64,000 nucleotides of DNA, from assembly GCF_031128465.2 (NCBI RefSeq), contig NZ_CP155618.1, positions 4,144,501-4,208,500 of the forward strand, given 5' to 3'. Of this stretch, positions 25,278 to 34,913 are shown in pieces (position 1 is the first letter of the stretch; every line of letters starts with the position of its first letter). Under the pieces are notes generated by a model. The model was not told where the DNA came from, made no database searches, and saw only the letters and a program-made list of their open reading frames with translations. Origin of the DNA: Mariniflexile litorale (lineage in GTDB: Bacteria > Bacteroidota > Bacteroidia > Flavobacteriales > Flavobacteriaceae). The translations under genes were made by a program, and so were the position numbers.

Positions 25278-26961
25278 GTTGCACAAGCCAATAATTTATA
25301 AAAATAGACTTCTATAACTGCCTTTTAAGGCAGTTTGTTTTTTTACGTCACTTTATAGTTAGCTATTTTAAAGTTCCTTAAAAACAATTTTTCGAGCTCG
25401 TATACTCTCTTTTTTAAGCAAAATAATAAAGCAAGCATTCCTGCGCCACTTTTCACTCTTTTTTGGGTGAATTTCAGATACTTTTTAAGGTTATAAGCCA
25501 TAGCCGCCATGTGCATAACCTTATTTGCTTGCTTAATTCCTATAGTATTAATTTTTCTAAGTCCCAGAAACTGGGTGAGCGTTCCAAATACCGGTTCTAC
25601 CGTACTTTGCCGTTTGCCTTTCATGTAGCGACCTCTGGCACTGTTTACGCGGAGGTTATTCCGTTCGTACTCTTCTACATAATAGGTAATTGTAATACGC
25701 TTTTCTTGACTCTTTTTTAAACAGGCACTTCTTAAGGGACAGTCAATGCAAACTTTCTTTGAGGCTCGATATTCTTTCTTTTTATTATTATTTACCCCTT
25801 CATAAAAAATCTTTTTAAAAGGGATGATTTGACCCTGTGGACATACATAATGATCCTGCGCCTTGTCATATTTAAACCTTCTGTACCGCCTTTGTAAGTG
25901 CCATGAGGTGGAATATAACTCTGTAACCCCTTGGCTTCTAAATAAGCATAGTTCTCGCCACTACTATAGCCCGTGTCGGCTATACAATGATGCCATAATA
26001 AACCGTGTTTATGAAGACGTTTTTCTAAGCGATCACAAATATCTGGTAAATACTGACTATCTTTTGCGTCTGCATGATACGCCTTGATATCGGTTATCAC
26101 ATGATGTCCTGTATCCACACTTAACTGACTCATATAATTTAGCTTTCTGGCTTTACCAGGTTTTACACTAATTCGGGCATCGGGATCTGTGGGACTGTAA
26201 TGGGTTTTATTGGAAGTGTACTTGGAGCCTTTGTTACCCGCACCTGGCGCTGGTCTTGATCTTTACGCCATTTTTTATTTCTACTTTTTATAGCTTGTAA
26301 TTCACCAGCACTGGCACTTATTTCTTGTTGCGATTTGGGGGCTTTATTAGCTTTGCTTTGTCTTATTGGTGCAACATCTTTATCCATAGCACTTATATGC
26401 CTAATACGCTGTAAATGCTGCTCTAAATCTTCTTTAGGAACCTTCAGTTCTAAAGTGTCCATCGAGGCATTTGCTTTTACAGGGGCGGAATCTATGGCTT
26501 GGGTATGGCCACTTACCATCCCTTTTGCTACACACATACCGAATACTTGTGTGAAAACGGATTCAAATACTGCTTCTGGATATAATTGACGGGTTCTACT
26601 TATAGTGCTATGCCATGGGAGCGGTTCATCGATATCATAACCCAAGAAATAGAGAATATCCAATCGCATGCTGCTATGTTGGATTAAATCTCTATCGCTG
26701 ATCAGATTCTCTAAATAACCTACCAAGCACAGTTTAAAGAACACCACCGGGTCAATACTTTTTTGTCCGCTATCACCATAATATGGACGCGTGAGTTTAT
26801 ATAAAAATTCTAGATCTAGAACCCCTTTTAAGCGTCTGTAAAAATTGTGATCGGGAACCCGTTCGCTTAACTGAAACTGAGCGAAGAGCTTTTCTTGATA
26901 GTCTTTTTTGCCTTGCATAAATAAAGATAGGAAATTTATTAATATCTTAGGCTTGTGCAAC
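25278..26961 (-). mobile_element. Degraded IS1182-family element, 1684 bp
   Basis: GTTGCACAAGCC at 25278-25289 and its complement at 26950-26961 form perfect 12-bp ends. No flanking target duplication is visible. Near the left end is a hairpin AACTGCC-TTTTAA-GGCAGTT (about 25316-25335), probably the element's terminator. The transposase frame is broken. Confidence 0.8.
25343..26918 (-). pseudogene. IS1182-family transposase with two frameshifts
   Basis: Reading starts at 26918 (MQGKKDYQEKLFAQFQL) and keeps family features: DPVVFFKLCLVGYLENL, Asp in AIDSAPVKANA, IADTGYSSGE, and STVEPVFGTLTQFLGL near the end. The frame breaks near 26240, after KDQDQRQV, and again near 25875, after KGGTEG. In both places the correct reading resumes in another frame. 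The protein is therefore not made whole. The element is not a copy of the intact IS1182-type element at 22449; the ends differ. Confidence 0.85.
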
Positions 26962-27114
26962 AGGCACACCGTGTAAAAAAAATTGCTTATTTCTGTAATT
27001 ATCATTGTTTTGTCTTTTTTAATTATATTTGTTTCTGTCTGAAAGTTTGTGATTATTTAAGCGCAAATTTCCTTACACAATCACGTTGTAGGTAATTAAA
27101 ACCAACATTTACGA

Positions 27115-27816
27115 ATGAATGAAAAATTGATAATTATACTGATTGTACTGCTTTACTTTTCGCCGGTATTTTATCAATTATATTTATTATTAAAAGAACG
27201 AAAAGAGGAGAATAAGAAACTTTTAAAAAGATTATTACGCTTTACGAAATACAGTTTTTTAATTCTAATTTTAACTTCAATTACGTTTGGAGTTTTGAGT
27301 CATACAAACTACTTGAATTACGAAAAACCTATAACTTTTGACAAGTACGACCAAATCACATTTGAGAATTTTAGGGGATTAGAATTTTTCAAAAAGTCAC
27401 TTTATGGTAACGAGCGATTTGCATATGTTGTTACTTCAATAGATAGTGATATTGATGATAATTCTGTAACTGTAGAATCATTATTCTATCCTTCGCGTTC
27501 TTTCGTTTATAAAAAAAATACGAATAGTACAGAACTCTTAACCCACGAAAAGTATCACATCAAAATTACAGAATTGTTTGCTCGAAAAGCAAAACAAGAG
27601 ATATCTGATTTAAAAACTTTCGATGAAAACAAAATCGAGGGAATAATTAAAGATGTAAAAACAAAAGAAAGAGCTTTTCAAAAAGAGTATGATTACAATA
27701 CTTTTCACAGTTATGTATTAAGTGAACAAAAAAGATACGAGAAAGAAGTTGATAGTTTATTAACTTCGCTAAACCAATATGAAAATCCAAAAATTATAAT
27801 TGATGACAAAAATTAA
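27115..27816 (+). CDS. Cassette 8, gene a: membrane protein, 233 residues
   Basis: Two N-terminal membrane helices (about 4-24, IIILIVLLYFSPVFYQLYLL, and about 45-62, FLILILTSITFGVL) are joined by a basic loop. About 170 hydrophilic residues follow, with a helical end (SEQKRYEKEVDSLL). The soluble part would be outside the cytoplasm. No known domain is seen. It overlaps the next gene by 17 bases, which indicates a coupled pair. Confidence 0.68.
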   Translation: MNEKLIIILIVLLYFSPVFYQLYLLLKERKEENKKLLKRLLRFTKYSFLILILTSITFGVLSHTNYLNYEKPITFDKYDQITFENFRGLEFFKKSLYGNERFAYVVTSIDSDIDDNSVTVESLFYPSRSFVYKKNTNSTELLTHEKYHIKITELFARKAKQEISDLKTFDENKIEGIIKDVKTKERAFQKEYDYNTFHSYVLSEQKRYEKEVDSLLTSLNQYENPKIIIDDKN

Positions 27817-28564
27817 ATTTATCCTTGTAGCATTAGTATTCCTAACATTAACTAATTGCAAAACAGAGAAAAATGAATACCCTTTAGATAAAAGATATTG
27901 GGATACGACAGACTATAAAGATGTAATCCTTAATTTGAGATTTGGTTATGAAGATGATGAAAAGAAACCGACTTTTGATAATCCTGAGCAAAGAATAATA
28001 GTTGAAAAACTAACAGACGAACAAAATTTCAAAGTAGTACTTAAAGACAAAGAATTAGGTATAAAACATCGGAATGCAGTTGCAACCGAATTCTTTGAGC
28101 GTTGGAAGGATATGCATCAAATTTACCAAGCAACTGACCGAAAGGATATGTATGTTTATGACATAGAAATGTTGGCTGTTTGGCAATATGGTTTGAGTTT
28201 GCAACTTGACTATTTTAAATTAGGAAATGAGGAAATATTAGAAAGTGCAGACGACCCAAATTCTACAAGAGTCAAGAATGTTATTAATTCGAACATTAGA
28301 ACTTTAATTGACAATTATGTTATCTACTTGGATGAGATAAACGAAGAAAAGGCGTTTTCAGAAAAAGGAAAAGCTAAACTTGCTGACGGGATAGATAAGT
28401 ACTTTACTCAACTTATTGAACTTTATCCTGACGCAAATTATAGCGGAATGAAAAAGAAAGCGGAATTGATGCTTAAAAAGAGTGAGTCGGACAAAATTAA
28501 AACATCATTAACAAAATTAATTGAGTTAATCGATTCAAAACAAAAAACAGAAACGGAAGAATAA
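27800..28564 (+). CDS. Cassette 8, gene b: lipoprotein, 254 residues
   Basis: The N-terminus (FILVALVFLTLTNC) is a lipoprotein signal with a lipobox Cys. The mature part is charged and helical, with no motif recognised. It is translated from within the end of the membrane-protein gene, so the two probably act together in the envelope. The stop TAA lies just before the R'' box ACCTACAAG. Confidence 0.68.
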   Translation: MMTKIKFILVALVFLTLTNCKTEKNEYPLDKRYWDTTDYKDVILNLRFGYEDDEKKPTFDNPEQRIIVEKLTDEQNFKVVLKDKELGIKHRNAVATEFFERWKDMHQIYQATDRKDMYVYDIEMLAVWQYGLSLQLDYFKLGNEEILESADDPNSTRVKNVINSNIRTLIDNYVIYLDEINEEKAFSEKGKAKLADGIDKYFTQLIELYPDANYSGMKKKAELMLKKSESDKIKTSLTKLIELIDSKQKTETEE

Positions 28565-28566
28565 CT

Positions 28567-28703
28567 ACCTACAAGCCGTGTATAATTAATTGCTTTGGCA
28601 AATGCTTATTTGGAAAATTCCTTCGGAATTTTCTCGCGTTCGTTTTGTTTACTAAATTAGTTGCTCAAACACGCAACTAACCATACACAAACACGTTATG
28701 TGC
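28567..28703 (+). repeat. attC-like site 8
   Basis: 137 bp. ACCTACAAG matches the reverse complement of cassette 8's start GTTGTAGGT at all but the final base. The stem GTGTATAATTAATTGC with GCAACTAACCATACAC is identical to site 1. The loop has GGAAAATTCC-TTC-GGAATTTTC. It ends in GTTATGTGC at 28695. Confidence 0.85.
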
Positions 28704-28713
28704 ATTTGAGAAA

Positions 28714-29067
28714 ATGAAGAACTTTCGACTAACTTTAATTACTGAAAACCAAAATTCTCTTGAAAAAGGGAAAAAGTTTGCGAATTTGATATGCGAAACT
28801 CTGAATTGTGAAAACGGATTTGAAATCTCTAAATATGAGAAACTAAAAAACTCTTACCGAATAGGAATTATTGGAAAAATAGCTGACCAAAATAATTCGA
28901 TTTCGGAATCAATTGAATTGACTGACAGAATTTGTTCGCCTTGGATTATGAATTTTGACCGAACCGAAAATGAAGTGGAATTAATGTTTAATAAATCGGA
29001 ATTAGCTAATTATCGGAATGAAAATTTCAACACTCTGAATTGGGCAAATTTCGGAATAGAAAAATAA
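28714..29067 (+). CDS. Cassette 9: paralogue of the cassette 1 protein, 117 residues
   Basis: This protein aligns end to end with that at 13730. Shared blocks include SIELTDRICSPWI, ENQ-SLEKGKKFA, ISKYEK and LNWA, with differences spread evenly. It is a soluble alpha/beta protein of unknown function. It starts 18 bases inside the cassette. Cassette 9 ends in the same GGCTACAAC as cassette 1, although its start differs. Confidence 0.75.
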   Translation: MKNFRLTLITENQNSLEKGKKFANLICETLNCENGFEISKYEKLKNSYRIGIIGKIADQNNSISESIELTDRICSPWIMNFDRTENEVELMFNKSELANYRNENFNTLNWANFGIEK

Positions 29068-29075
29068 TAAAAACT

Positions 29076-29084
29076 GGCTACAAC
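29076..29084 (+). repeat. Terminal attC half-site (array end)
   Basis: GGCTACAAC is the R'' box, but the following sequence (ATAGTATTTTGTGC) does not form the usual stem, and no R' box is found downstream. The array ends here. About 220 bases without gene or repeat follow. Confidence 0.65.
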
Positions 29085-29304
29085 ATAGTATTTTGTGCTT
29101 AATTAATATAAGTTGTTCGTTTGTTAGCTTATAACAAGTTAAAATTTATACAAAAAAATCACACATATCTTCATACTTTAAAACACCAAATATAGTATAT
29201 CAATTAACAGCGGAAATTCAATTTTAACCTGTAGCCCTATTTTAGGACAAGACAGTATAAAAATCCAATGAAAGGGTACTATCTGCCACCCCCACAACTA
29301 TAAT

Positions 29305-29340
29305 AAAAAACCTGTTAAGAATCTAATTAACAGGTTTTTT
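29305..29340. terminator. Bidirectional terminator after htrA-like gene
   Basis: AAAAAACCTGTTAA (29305-29318) pairs perfectly with TTAACAGGTTTTTT (29327-29340). It lies 52 bases past the stop of the minus-strand protease gene and works in either direction. Confidence 0.88.
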
Positions 29341-29391
29341 TATTATAAAGGAGGTACTTTAACTTATTATATTCATATACCTAACTAATAT

Positions 29392-30789
29392 TTATCTAAA
29401 ATTATAACGTTCTTTTTCTCCTTTGGAATTTATAAGTTCTATACGCAGAGGTTCGTAAGGTGATTTATTTTTAAGGGCTTCTTGTGCATCTTCGATTGAG
29501 TTAATTTTAATATCGTTAATAGATGTGATGATAGCACCTTTTTGTATGCCATTGTTTTTCCAATAATCGGCATATTTTTCATCTAATTCAATAATTTTTA
29601 AACCGTTAGATGCTTTTAGCTTTTTTAAATCTTCTTGTTTTGCATTTTTAACAAGACCAACTAAAGGCATCGTTAATGTTTCATTTTTCGTTAAAATAAC
29701 ATCGATAGTTTTTATTGAACCGTCTCTCGACACCTTTAAAGATACTCTATCACCAATACGTTTAGCTCCAATATGTCCTGTTAAATCGGCAAACTTAGAA
29801 ACTTTAACGTTGTCAATTTCTTTAATAATATCTCCTCTTTTAACACCTGCATTATCTGCTCCTGACTCCTCAACGACACTATCTACATAAATACCTTCAG
29901 TATCATTAACTCCTAATTTTTCTGAAAATGCACTATTTAACGAGCCCCCACTAATACCTAGAATACCATTTTGCACATTGCCAAATTCCATAATATCTTC
30001 TATAACACGGCGTGCAATATTACTTGGTACAGCAAAAGAATATCCGATATAAGAACCTGTTTGTGATGAAATAGCAGTATTAATACCAATAAGTTCTCCT
30101 TGTGTGTTAACCAGTGCTCCACCCGAATTACCTGGGTTTACCGCTGCGTCCGTTTGTATAAAAGATTGTGAACTTGTGCCAGATAAATCTCTAGCTTTTG
30201 CACTAATGATACCAGCGGTAACGGTAGATGTTAAGTTAAATGGATTGCCCACAGCTAACACCCATTCGCCAATTTTTGCTTGATCAGAATCTGCAAATGT
30301 TACAAATGGTAAATCTTCATCAGCTTTAATTTTTAGTAGAGCAATATCCGTTTTAGGATCTGTACCTACAATTTCAGCTTTATAAGTTTTGTTATTGTTT
30401 AGAGTAACGGATAATTCATCTGAATTATTAATAACATGATTATTCGTAATAATATAACCATCGGCATTTATAATGACGCCCGAACCCGTTCCCATTTGAG
30501 CACGAGGTGTACTTCTGCCCGAAAATAGATCTTGTAAAGTTAATTGTCCGCTACTTATAGAAACATTTTTAACGTGTACCACCGCATTCACTGCATTTTC
30601 AGCAGCCACTGTAAAATCGGGTGTTTCGTAAGCCAAATTATTCACGTTACTGGTGGGTAAAAATGCAGGGGCTGTATTTGAGGTTGTTACAACAAATTCA
30701 CTTTTTGGTTCTACAAAAATTTTATAAGCACCCAGTGTTAAAGCGCCACCTAATGCCGAAACCAGTACTAATGATAATATCTTCTTCAT
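29392..30789 (-). CDS. Periplasmic serine protease, HtrA/DegP family
   Basis: A 465-residue trypsin-like protease/chaperone with an N-terminal signal or anchor (LSLVLVSALGGALTLG). The catalytic triad is His118 (TNNHVI), Asp148 (DPKTDIALLKI) and Ser222 (NPGNSGGAL). A PDZ domain follows (about 270-365, GIYVDSVVEESGADNAGV), then a second PDZ-like domain (about 385-460, KGAIITSINDIKI). The family degrades misfolded envelope proteins. It is a single gene with its own terminator. Flavobacteria often carry more than one HtrA, so degP versus degQ is left open. Confidence 0.93.
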   Translation of the reverse strand: MKKILSLVLVSALGGALTLGAYKIFVEPKSEFVVTTSNTAPAFLPTSNVNNLAYETPDFTVAAENAVNAVVHVKNVSISSGQLTLQDLFSGRSTPRAQMGTGSGVIINADGYIITNNHVINNSDELSVTLNNNKTYKAEIVGTDPKTDIALLKIKADEDLPFVTFADSDQAKIGEWVLAVGNPFNLTSTVTAGIISAKARDLSGTSSQSFIQTDAAVNPGNSGGALVNTQGELIGINTAISSQTGSYIGYSFAVPSNIARRVIEDIMEFGNVQNGILGISGGSLNSAFSEKLGVNDTEGIYVDSVVEESGADNAGVKRGDIIKEIDNVKVSKFADLTGHIGAKRIGDRVSLKVSRDGSIKTIDVILTKNETLTMPLVGLVKNAKQEDLKKLKASNGLKIIELDEKYADYWKNNGIQKGAIITSINDIKINSIEDAQEALKNKSPYEPLRIELINSKGEKERYNFR

Positions 30790-31039
30790 AAATTTTCAGT
30801 TTAAGTTTTAATTTAATAACGATTAAAATTAAATATTTATTGAATCAAGAATTCAACTTTAACGATTTTTAACGTCAGATTTAACTACTATTTAACAATC
30901 AAGAAATTAAAAGAGTATATTTCGTATTTAGTGGTATCCTACTATTCCTCCGTTAATTGATATGCATGTAGATGTTATTAGAATAAAATATATGAGCTTT
31001 CCATATAAATACAATACTAGTTTATATAATTACCTCATA

Positions 31040-31066
31040 AAAAAAGCCGCAAATTGCGGCTTTTTT
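31040..31066. terminator. Terminator of the gyrA-TPR transcript
   Basis: AAAAAAGCCGCA and TGCGGCTTTTTT pair around AAT. The hairpin lies 18 bases after the stop of the minus-strand TPR gene and carries a T-run. Confidence 0.85.
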
Positions 31067-31084
31067 AAACATCTATCGTTCAAT

Positions 31085-32332
31085 CTATTGAGCTTCTAAA
31101 GCATCAACTTTTTCTTTCATTTGTTTTTGCTTAACAGTATCACCAAGAATACTATAAATATTCATTAATGTTTTAGCTGCGCTAATGTTTTTAGAATCAA
31201 TTTCTAATGCTTTAGTTAAATACGGGATCGCACTTTTATATAAATCTTGACGTTGGCCTCTTAGTTCATCATAACGTAAATCGTCTTTTTTAGAACTTCC
31301 CAAACCATTCATTTCTTTAATGATGCCTTCTTCCTTTGATAAAATTAAAGCTGCCAAATTTATGTAAGCATTAATGTACTCTGGGTTTAATGCTATCGTT
31401 TTTTCATAATACGCTTTAGCTTCTTCTGGTTGACCAGATTCTGCTGCAATAACACCCAAATTATATTGTAACTCGGGATTGTTAGGTTCCATTTGAGTTG
31501 CTTTCTCTAATAAACCCTTAAATTTATCCGTATTACCCATTTTATAATGAACATTCGCTTCCGATAAAATTAAATTAACATCATTTGGGCTTTCTGCTCT
31601 TGCTTCCTTCATAGCTGCTATAGCCTTTTCATCATCACCTTTGTTAACATAAATAAGAGCTACATTTTTTACGATTTCTGGCTTTTTAGACTCGGTAATT
31701 CGCTCTCCTGGATTGGTATGGCTCTTCGCTTTAACATAAAGATCGCGCGTGTTTTTGTCTAAAATTTCTTCATCACCTGTTTCAACATTTGTTGCAAAAT
31801 ACTGTTTTTCGATACCTGTATACCCTAACTGCTTAAGTTCTTCATATAAGCTTAAAGCTCTATCAAATTCTTGAACATTCACAGCGGTTGATGCTGCGTA
31901 ATAAAGAAATAAAGTGTCTTTTGTACTTAATCTATAGGCTTTTTCAAAATATTTAGAGGCTATTGAATAATCTTTACCCTCGTAAGATTTATTTCCTTTT
32001 GTTAATATACCATTAACCATCGTTTGCTTTAATTCTGAAACCTCTGAATTATATCCTGTTTTTACATTTCCTAAACTTTCTAAAGCGGCATCAAGATCGT
32101 CCATGGAACCAGCTCCGCCAGCATATAAAGCCTGGGCATTTAAATAATAATATTGCGCTTTAAGTTTATCGTCCATAGAAGACATTAAAGCCTCTGCTTG
32201 TTTTAAAGCTGCTTTAGCTTCAGCATAGTTTTTTCCTGATATAGCTTTATCGGCAGATCTCAGTTCTTTTTTTTGTGCAAATGAAAATGCACTAACTGAA
32301 AATGCTAAAGCTATGATAATCTGTTTCTTCAT
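31085..32332 (-). CDS. Exported TPR-repeat protein
   Basis: A 415-residue protein with a signal peptide (IALAFSVSAFSFAQ) and several tetratricopeptide repeats. The clearest are at about 15-45 (EAKAALKQAEAL), 110-150 (YSIASKYFEKAYRLS), 265-330 (PELQYNLGVIAAESGQPEEA and PEYINAYINLAALI) and 370-400. TPR proteins act as scaffolds; the partner is unknown. It starts 16 bases after gyrA, so the two are co-transcribed, an arrangement I believe is common in this family. Confidence 0.85.
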   Translation of the reverse strand: MKKQIIIALAFSVSAFSFAQKKELRSADKAISGKNYAEAKAALKQAEALMSSMDDKLKAQYYYLNAQALYAGGAGSMDDLDAALESLGNVKTGYNSEVSELKQTMVNGILTKGNKSYEGKDYSIASKYFEKAYRLSTKDTLFLYYAASTAVNVQEFDRALSLYEELKQLGYTGIEKQYFATNVETGDEEILDKNTRDLYVKAKSHTNPGERITESKKPEIVKNVALIYVNKGDDEKAIAAMKEARAESPNDVNLILSEANVHYKMGNTDKFKGLLEKATQMEPNNPELQYNLGVIAAESGQPEEAKAYYEKTIALNPEYINAYINLAALILSKEEGIIKEMNGLGSSKKDDLRYDELRGQRQDLYKSAIPYLTKALEIDSKNISAAKTLMNIYSILGDTVKQKQMKEKVDALEAQ

Positions 32333-32348
32333 TTTAATAATATTTAAT

Positions 32349-34913
32349 TTAATTTTCTGTGATATTTTCGTCTAAGTCAGTATCAATAGCTGTGCCATCC
32401 TCTGAAATTCCAGTGTTTTCAAGACCTTCTTCAGATTCATCTATTTCATCTTCATCGTGCATTACCTTAGCAACAGCAGCAATAGAATCGTTATTCTTTA
32501 GATTGATTAATTTAACACCTTGGGTCGCTCTCCCCATAACTCTTAAATTTTTAACTCCTAATCTAATAGCTATCCCCGATTTGTTAATAATCATCAAATC
32601 ATCACTATCAGTAACGCTTTTAATAGACACTAATTTACCTGTTTTTTCGGTAATAGAAATGGTTTTGACTCCTTTTCCTCCGCGGTTAGTAACTCTATAT
32701 ACTGGCTCGCCATCTTCTGGATCATCAATATAGGTACGTTTTCCATAACCATTTTCAGAGACTACTAGTACCGATTCTTCTTGAGAATTCTCAATAGTAA
32801 CCATACCAATGACCTCATCATTCTTATCGGCAAGAGTAATACCTCTAACACCTGAAGCACCGCGACCCATTGGGCGAGTTTTAGCTTCTTCAAAACGAAT
32901 GGCTTTACCTGATTTAAGAGCTAACATCACTTGGCTATTGCCAGTTGTTAAACGTGCTTCTAATAAAATATCATCTTCTTTAATGGTAATAGCGTTGATA
33001 CCATTAGTTCTTGGACGTGAATATTGCTCTAAAGATGTCTTTTTAACCTGTCCTTTTTTAGTAGCCATAATAACATAATGACTATTTATATAGTCTTCAT
33101 CTTTAAGATCTTGGGTACAAATAAATGCTTTAACCGTATCGTCTTGTTCAATATTTATTAAATTTTGAATAGCGCGACCTTTAGACGTTTTACTACCTTC
33201 AGGAATTTCATAAACACGCATCCAGAAACATTTTCCTTTTTGGGTGAAGAATAACATGTATTGGTGATTAGTCCCTACAAATAAATGCTCTAAGAAATCT
33301 TCATTTCGTGTTGTTGATGCTTTTTGACCAACACCTCCCCTATTTTGTGTTTTGTATTCAGATAAAGATGTACGTTTAATATAACCCGCATGAGAAATAG
33401 TAATCACTACTTTTTCATCAGGAATCATGTCTTCAATACTTAAATCACCACCTGCATATTCAATAATTGAACGACGCTCATCGCCATATTTATCTCTTAC
33501 AACAGCTAATTCGTCTTTAATAATTTCCATTCGACGCTCTTTCTTTTCTAAGATATCTTTTAAGTCGATGATGGTTTTCATAATTTCTTCATATTCAGAA
33601 CGCAATTTATCTTGCTCTAAACCTGTAAGTTGACGCAAACGCATCTCTACAATAGCTCTAGCCTGAATTTCTGAAAGTTTGAAACGGGTTATTAAGTTTT
33701 CTCTAGCCTCATCTGCATTTGAAGATGCTCTAATTATTTTGATAACTTCATCAATATTATCAGAAGCAATAATTAGTCCTTCTAATATATGAGCACGTTC
33801 TTCAGCTTTACGTAATTCGTATGTAGTACGTCTTACAACCACTTCATGTCTGTGTTCAACAAAATAGTGAATTAACTCTTTCAAGTTTAAAAGTTGCGGA
33901 CGCCCCTTTACTAGTGCAATATTATTAACACTAAACGACGATTGTAATGCCGTGTATTTGTATAGTTTATTAAGTATGATGTTTGGTATGGCATCACGTT
34001 TTAAAACGTAAACGATACGCATACCATTTCTATCTGATTCGTCTCTAATAGTAGCAATACCATCCAGTTTTTTCTCATTTACCAAATCAGCAGTTTTTTT
34101 AATCATTTCTGCCTTATTAACTTGATAAGGTATTTCGGTAACAATAATGCATTCACGGCCTTGAACTTCTTCAATAATGGCTTTTGCACGCATTACAATA
34201 CGACCTCTACCTGTATGAAACGCTTCTTTAACACCATCGTACCCATATATAGTACCTCCTGTTGGAAAATCTGGCGCTTTAACGTGTTTAATTAACTCGT
34301 CTATTTCTATATCGTTATTTTCAATATAAGCAATAGTACCATTAATTACTTCGGTTAAATTGTGAGGTGGCATATTGGTTGCCATACCTACTGCTATTCC
34401 AGAAGCTCCATTTATTAAAAGTCCTGGAATACGAGTTGGTAATACGGTTGGTTCTTGTAAGGTATCATCAAAATTCAATTTGTGGTCAACAGTTTCTTTA
34501 TCGATATCTGCCAACATATCCTCCGATATTTTACGCATACGCGCCTCGGTATAACGCATTGCTGCCGGACTATCACCATCTATAGAACCAAAGTTTCCTT
34601 GGCCATCAACTAGCATATATCGTAAACTCCATTCTTGAGCCATACGCACCATGGCATCGTAAACCGATGTATCACCGTGTGGGTGATATTTACCTAAAAC
34701 CTCTCCAACTATTCTTGCAGACTTTTTATGTGCGCCTGTTGCTCTAATACCTAGTTCGTGCATGCCAAAAAGTACACGTCTATGAACTGGTTTTAATCCA
34801 TCTCTTACATCTGGTAAAGCTCGTGACACAATGACCGACATTGAATAATCAATGTAAGCTGTTTTCATCTCATCTTCAATATTAATAGGGATCAATTTTT
34901 CTCCTTCTGCCAT
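32349..34913 (-). CDS. gyrA: DNA gyrase subunit A
   Basis: An 854-residue type II topoisomerase subunit that cuts and rejoins DNA, introducing negative supercoils with GyrB. The catalytic Tyr121 is in [10 protein letters not shown]. The quinolone-resistance region reads [12 protein letters not shown], with Thr82 and Asp86 at the usual resistance positions (Ser83 and Asp87 in E. coli). The C-terminal half is the DNA-wrapping pinwheel with repeated blades, including QNRGGVGQ (a GyrA-box-like motif) and GRGASGVRG. The acidic tail ([15 protein letters not shown]) is common in Bacteroidota. Confidence 0.97.
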   Translation of the reverse strand: MAEGEKLIPINIEDEMKTAYIDYSMSVIVSRALPDVRDGLKPVHRRVLFGMHELGIRATGAHKKSARIVGEVLGKYHPHGDTSVYDAMVRMAQEWSLRYMLVDGQGNFGSIDGDSPAAMRYTEARMRKISEDMLADIDKETVDHKLNFDDTLQEPTVLPTRIPGLLINGASGIAVGMATNMPPHNLTEVINGTIAYIENNDIEIDELIKHVKAPDFPTGGTIYGYDGVKEAFHTGRGRIVMRAKAIIEEVQGRECIIVTEIPYQVNKAEMIKKTADLVNEKKLDGIATIRDESDRNGMRIVYVLKRDAIPNIILNKLYKYTALQSSFSVNNIALVKGRPQLLNLKELIHYFVEHRHEVVVRRTTYELRKAEERAHILEGLIIASDNIDEVIKIIRASSNADEARENLITRFKLSEIQARAIVEMRLRQLTGLEQDKLRSEYEEIMKTIIDLKDILEKKERRMEIIKDELAVVRDKYGDERRSIIEYAGGDLSIEDMIPDEKVVITISHAGYIKRTSLSEYKTQNRGGVGQKASTTRNEDFLEHLFVGTNHQYMLFFTQKGKCFWMRVYEIPEGSKTSKGRAIQNLINIEQDDTVKAFICTQDLKDEDYINSHYVIMATKKGQVKKTSLEQYSRPRTNGINAITIKEDDILLEARLTTGNSQVMLALKSGKAIRFEEAKTRPMGRGASGVRGITLADKNDEVIGMVTIENSQEESVLVVSENGYGKRTYIDDPEDGEPVYRVTNRGGKGVKTISITEKTGKLVSIKSVTDSDDLMIINKSGIAIRLGVKNLRVMGRATQGVKLINLKNNDSIAAVAKVMHDEDEIDESEEGLENTGISEDGTAIDTDLDENITEN

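Larger units (their letters stand above)
25259..27093 (+). repeat. attC-like site 7, interrupted by a degraded IS1182-type element
   Basis: R'' ATCTACAAC (25259-25267) is followed by ten extra bases and the element (25278-26961). The stem GTGTAAAAAAAATTGC with GCAAATTTCCTTACAC and the end GTTGTAGGT (27085-27093) follow. R'' does not match the start of cassette 7 (GTTGTGCTT). This site lacks the usual central GGAAAATC-type hairpin and is the most divergent copy. Confidence 0.65.

Noticed and set aside
25278-26961. Two IS1182-type elements as a composite transposon carrying the 24180 gene
   Set aside because: Their terminal repeats and transposases differ, and the gene between them is a normal cassette with attC-like sites at its ends.
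14339-28703. The repeats of the array as a CRISPR
   Set aside because: Copies are about 137 bp, spaced by whole genes of 0.7-1.6 kb, and not identical; there are no cas genes.
14339-28703. The repeats as ordinary REP/BIME elements or transposon ends
   Set aside because: The outer boxes match per cassette, not between copies, and there is no transposase associated with the repeat itself. Dispersed repeats would not show that.
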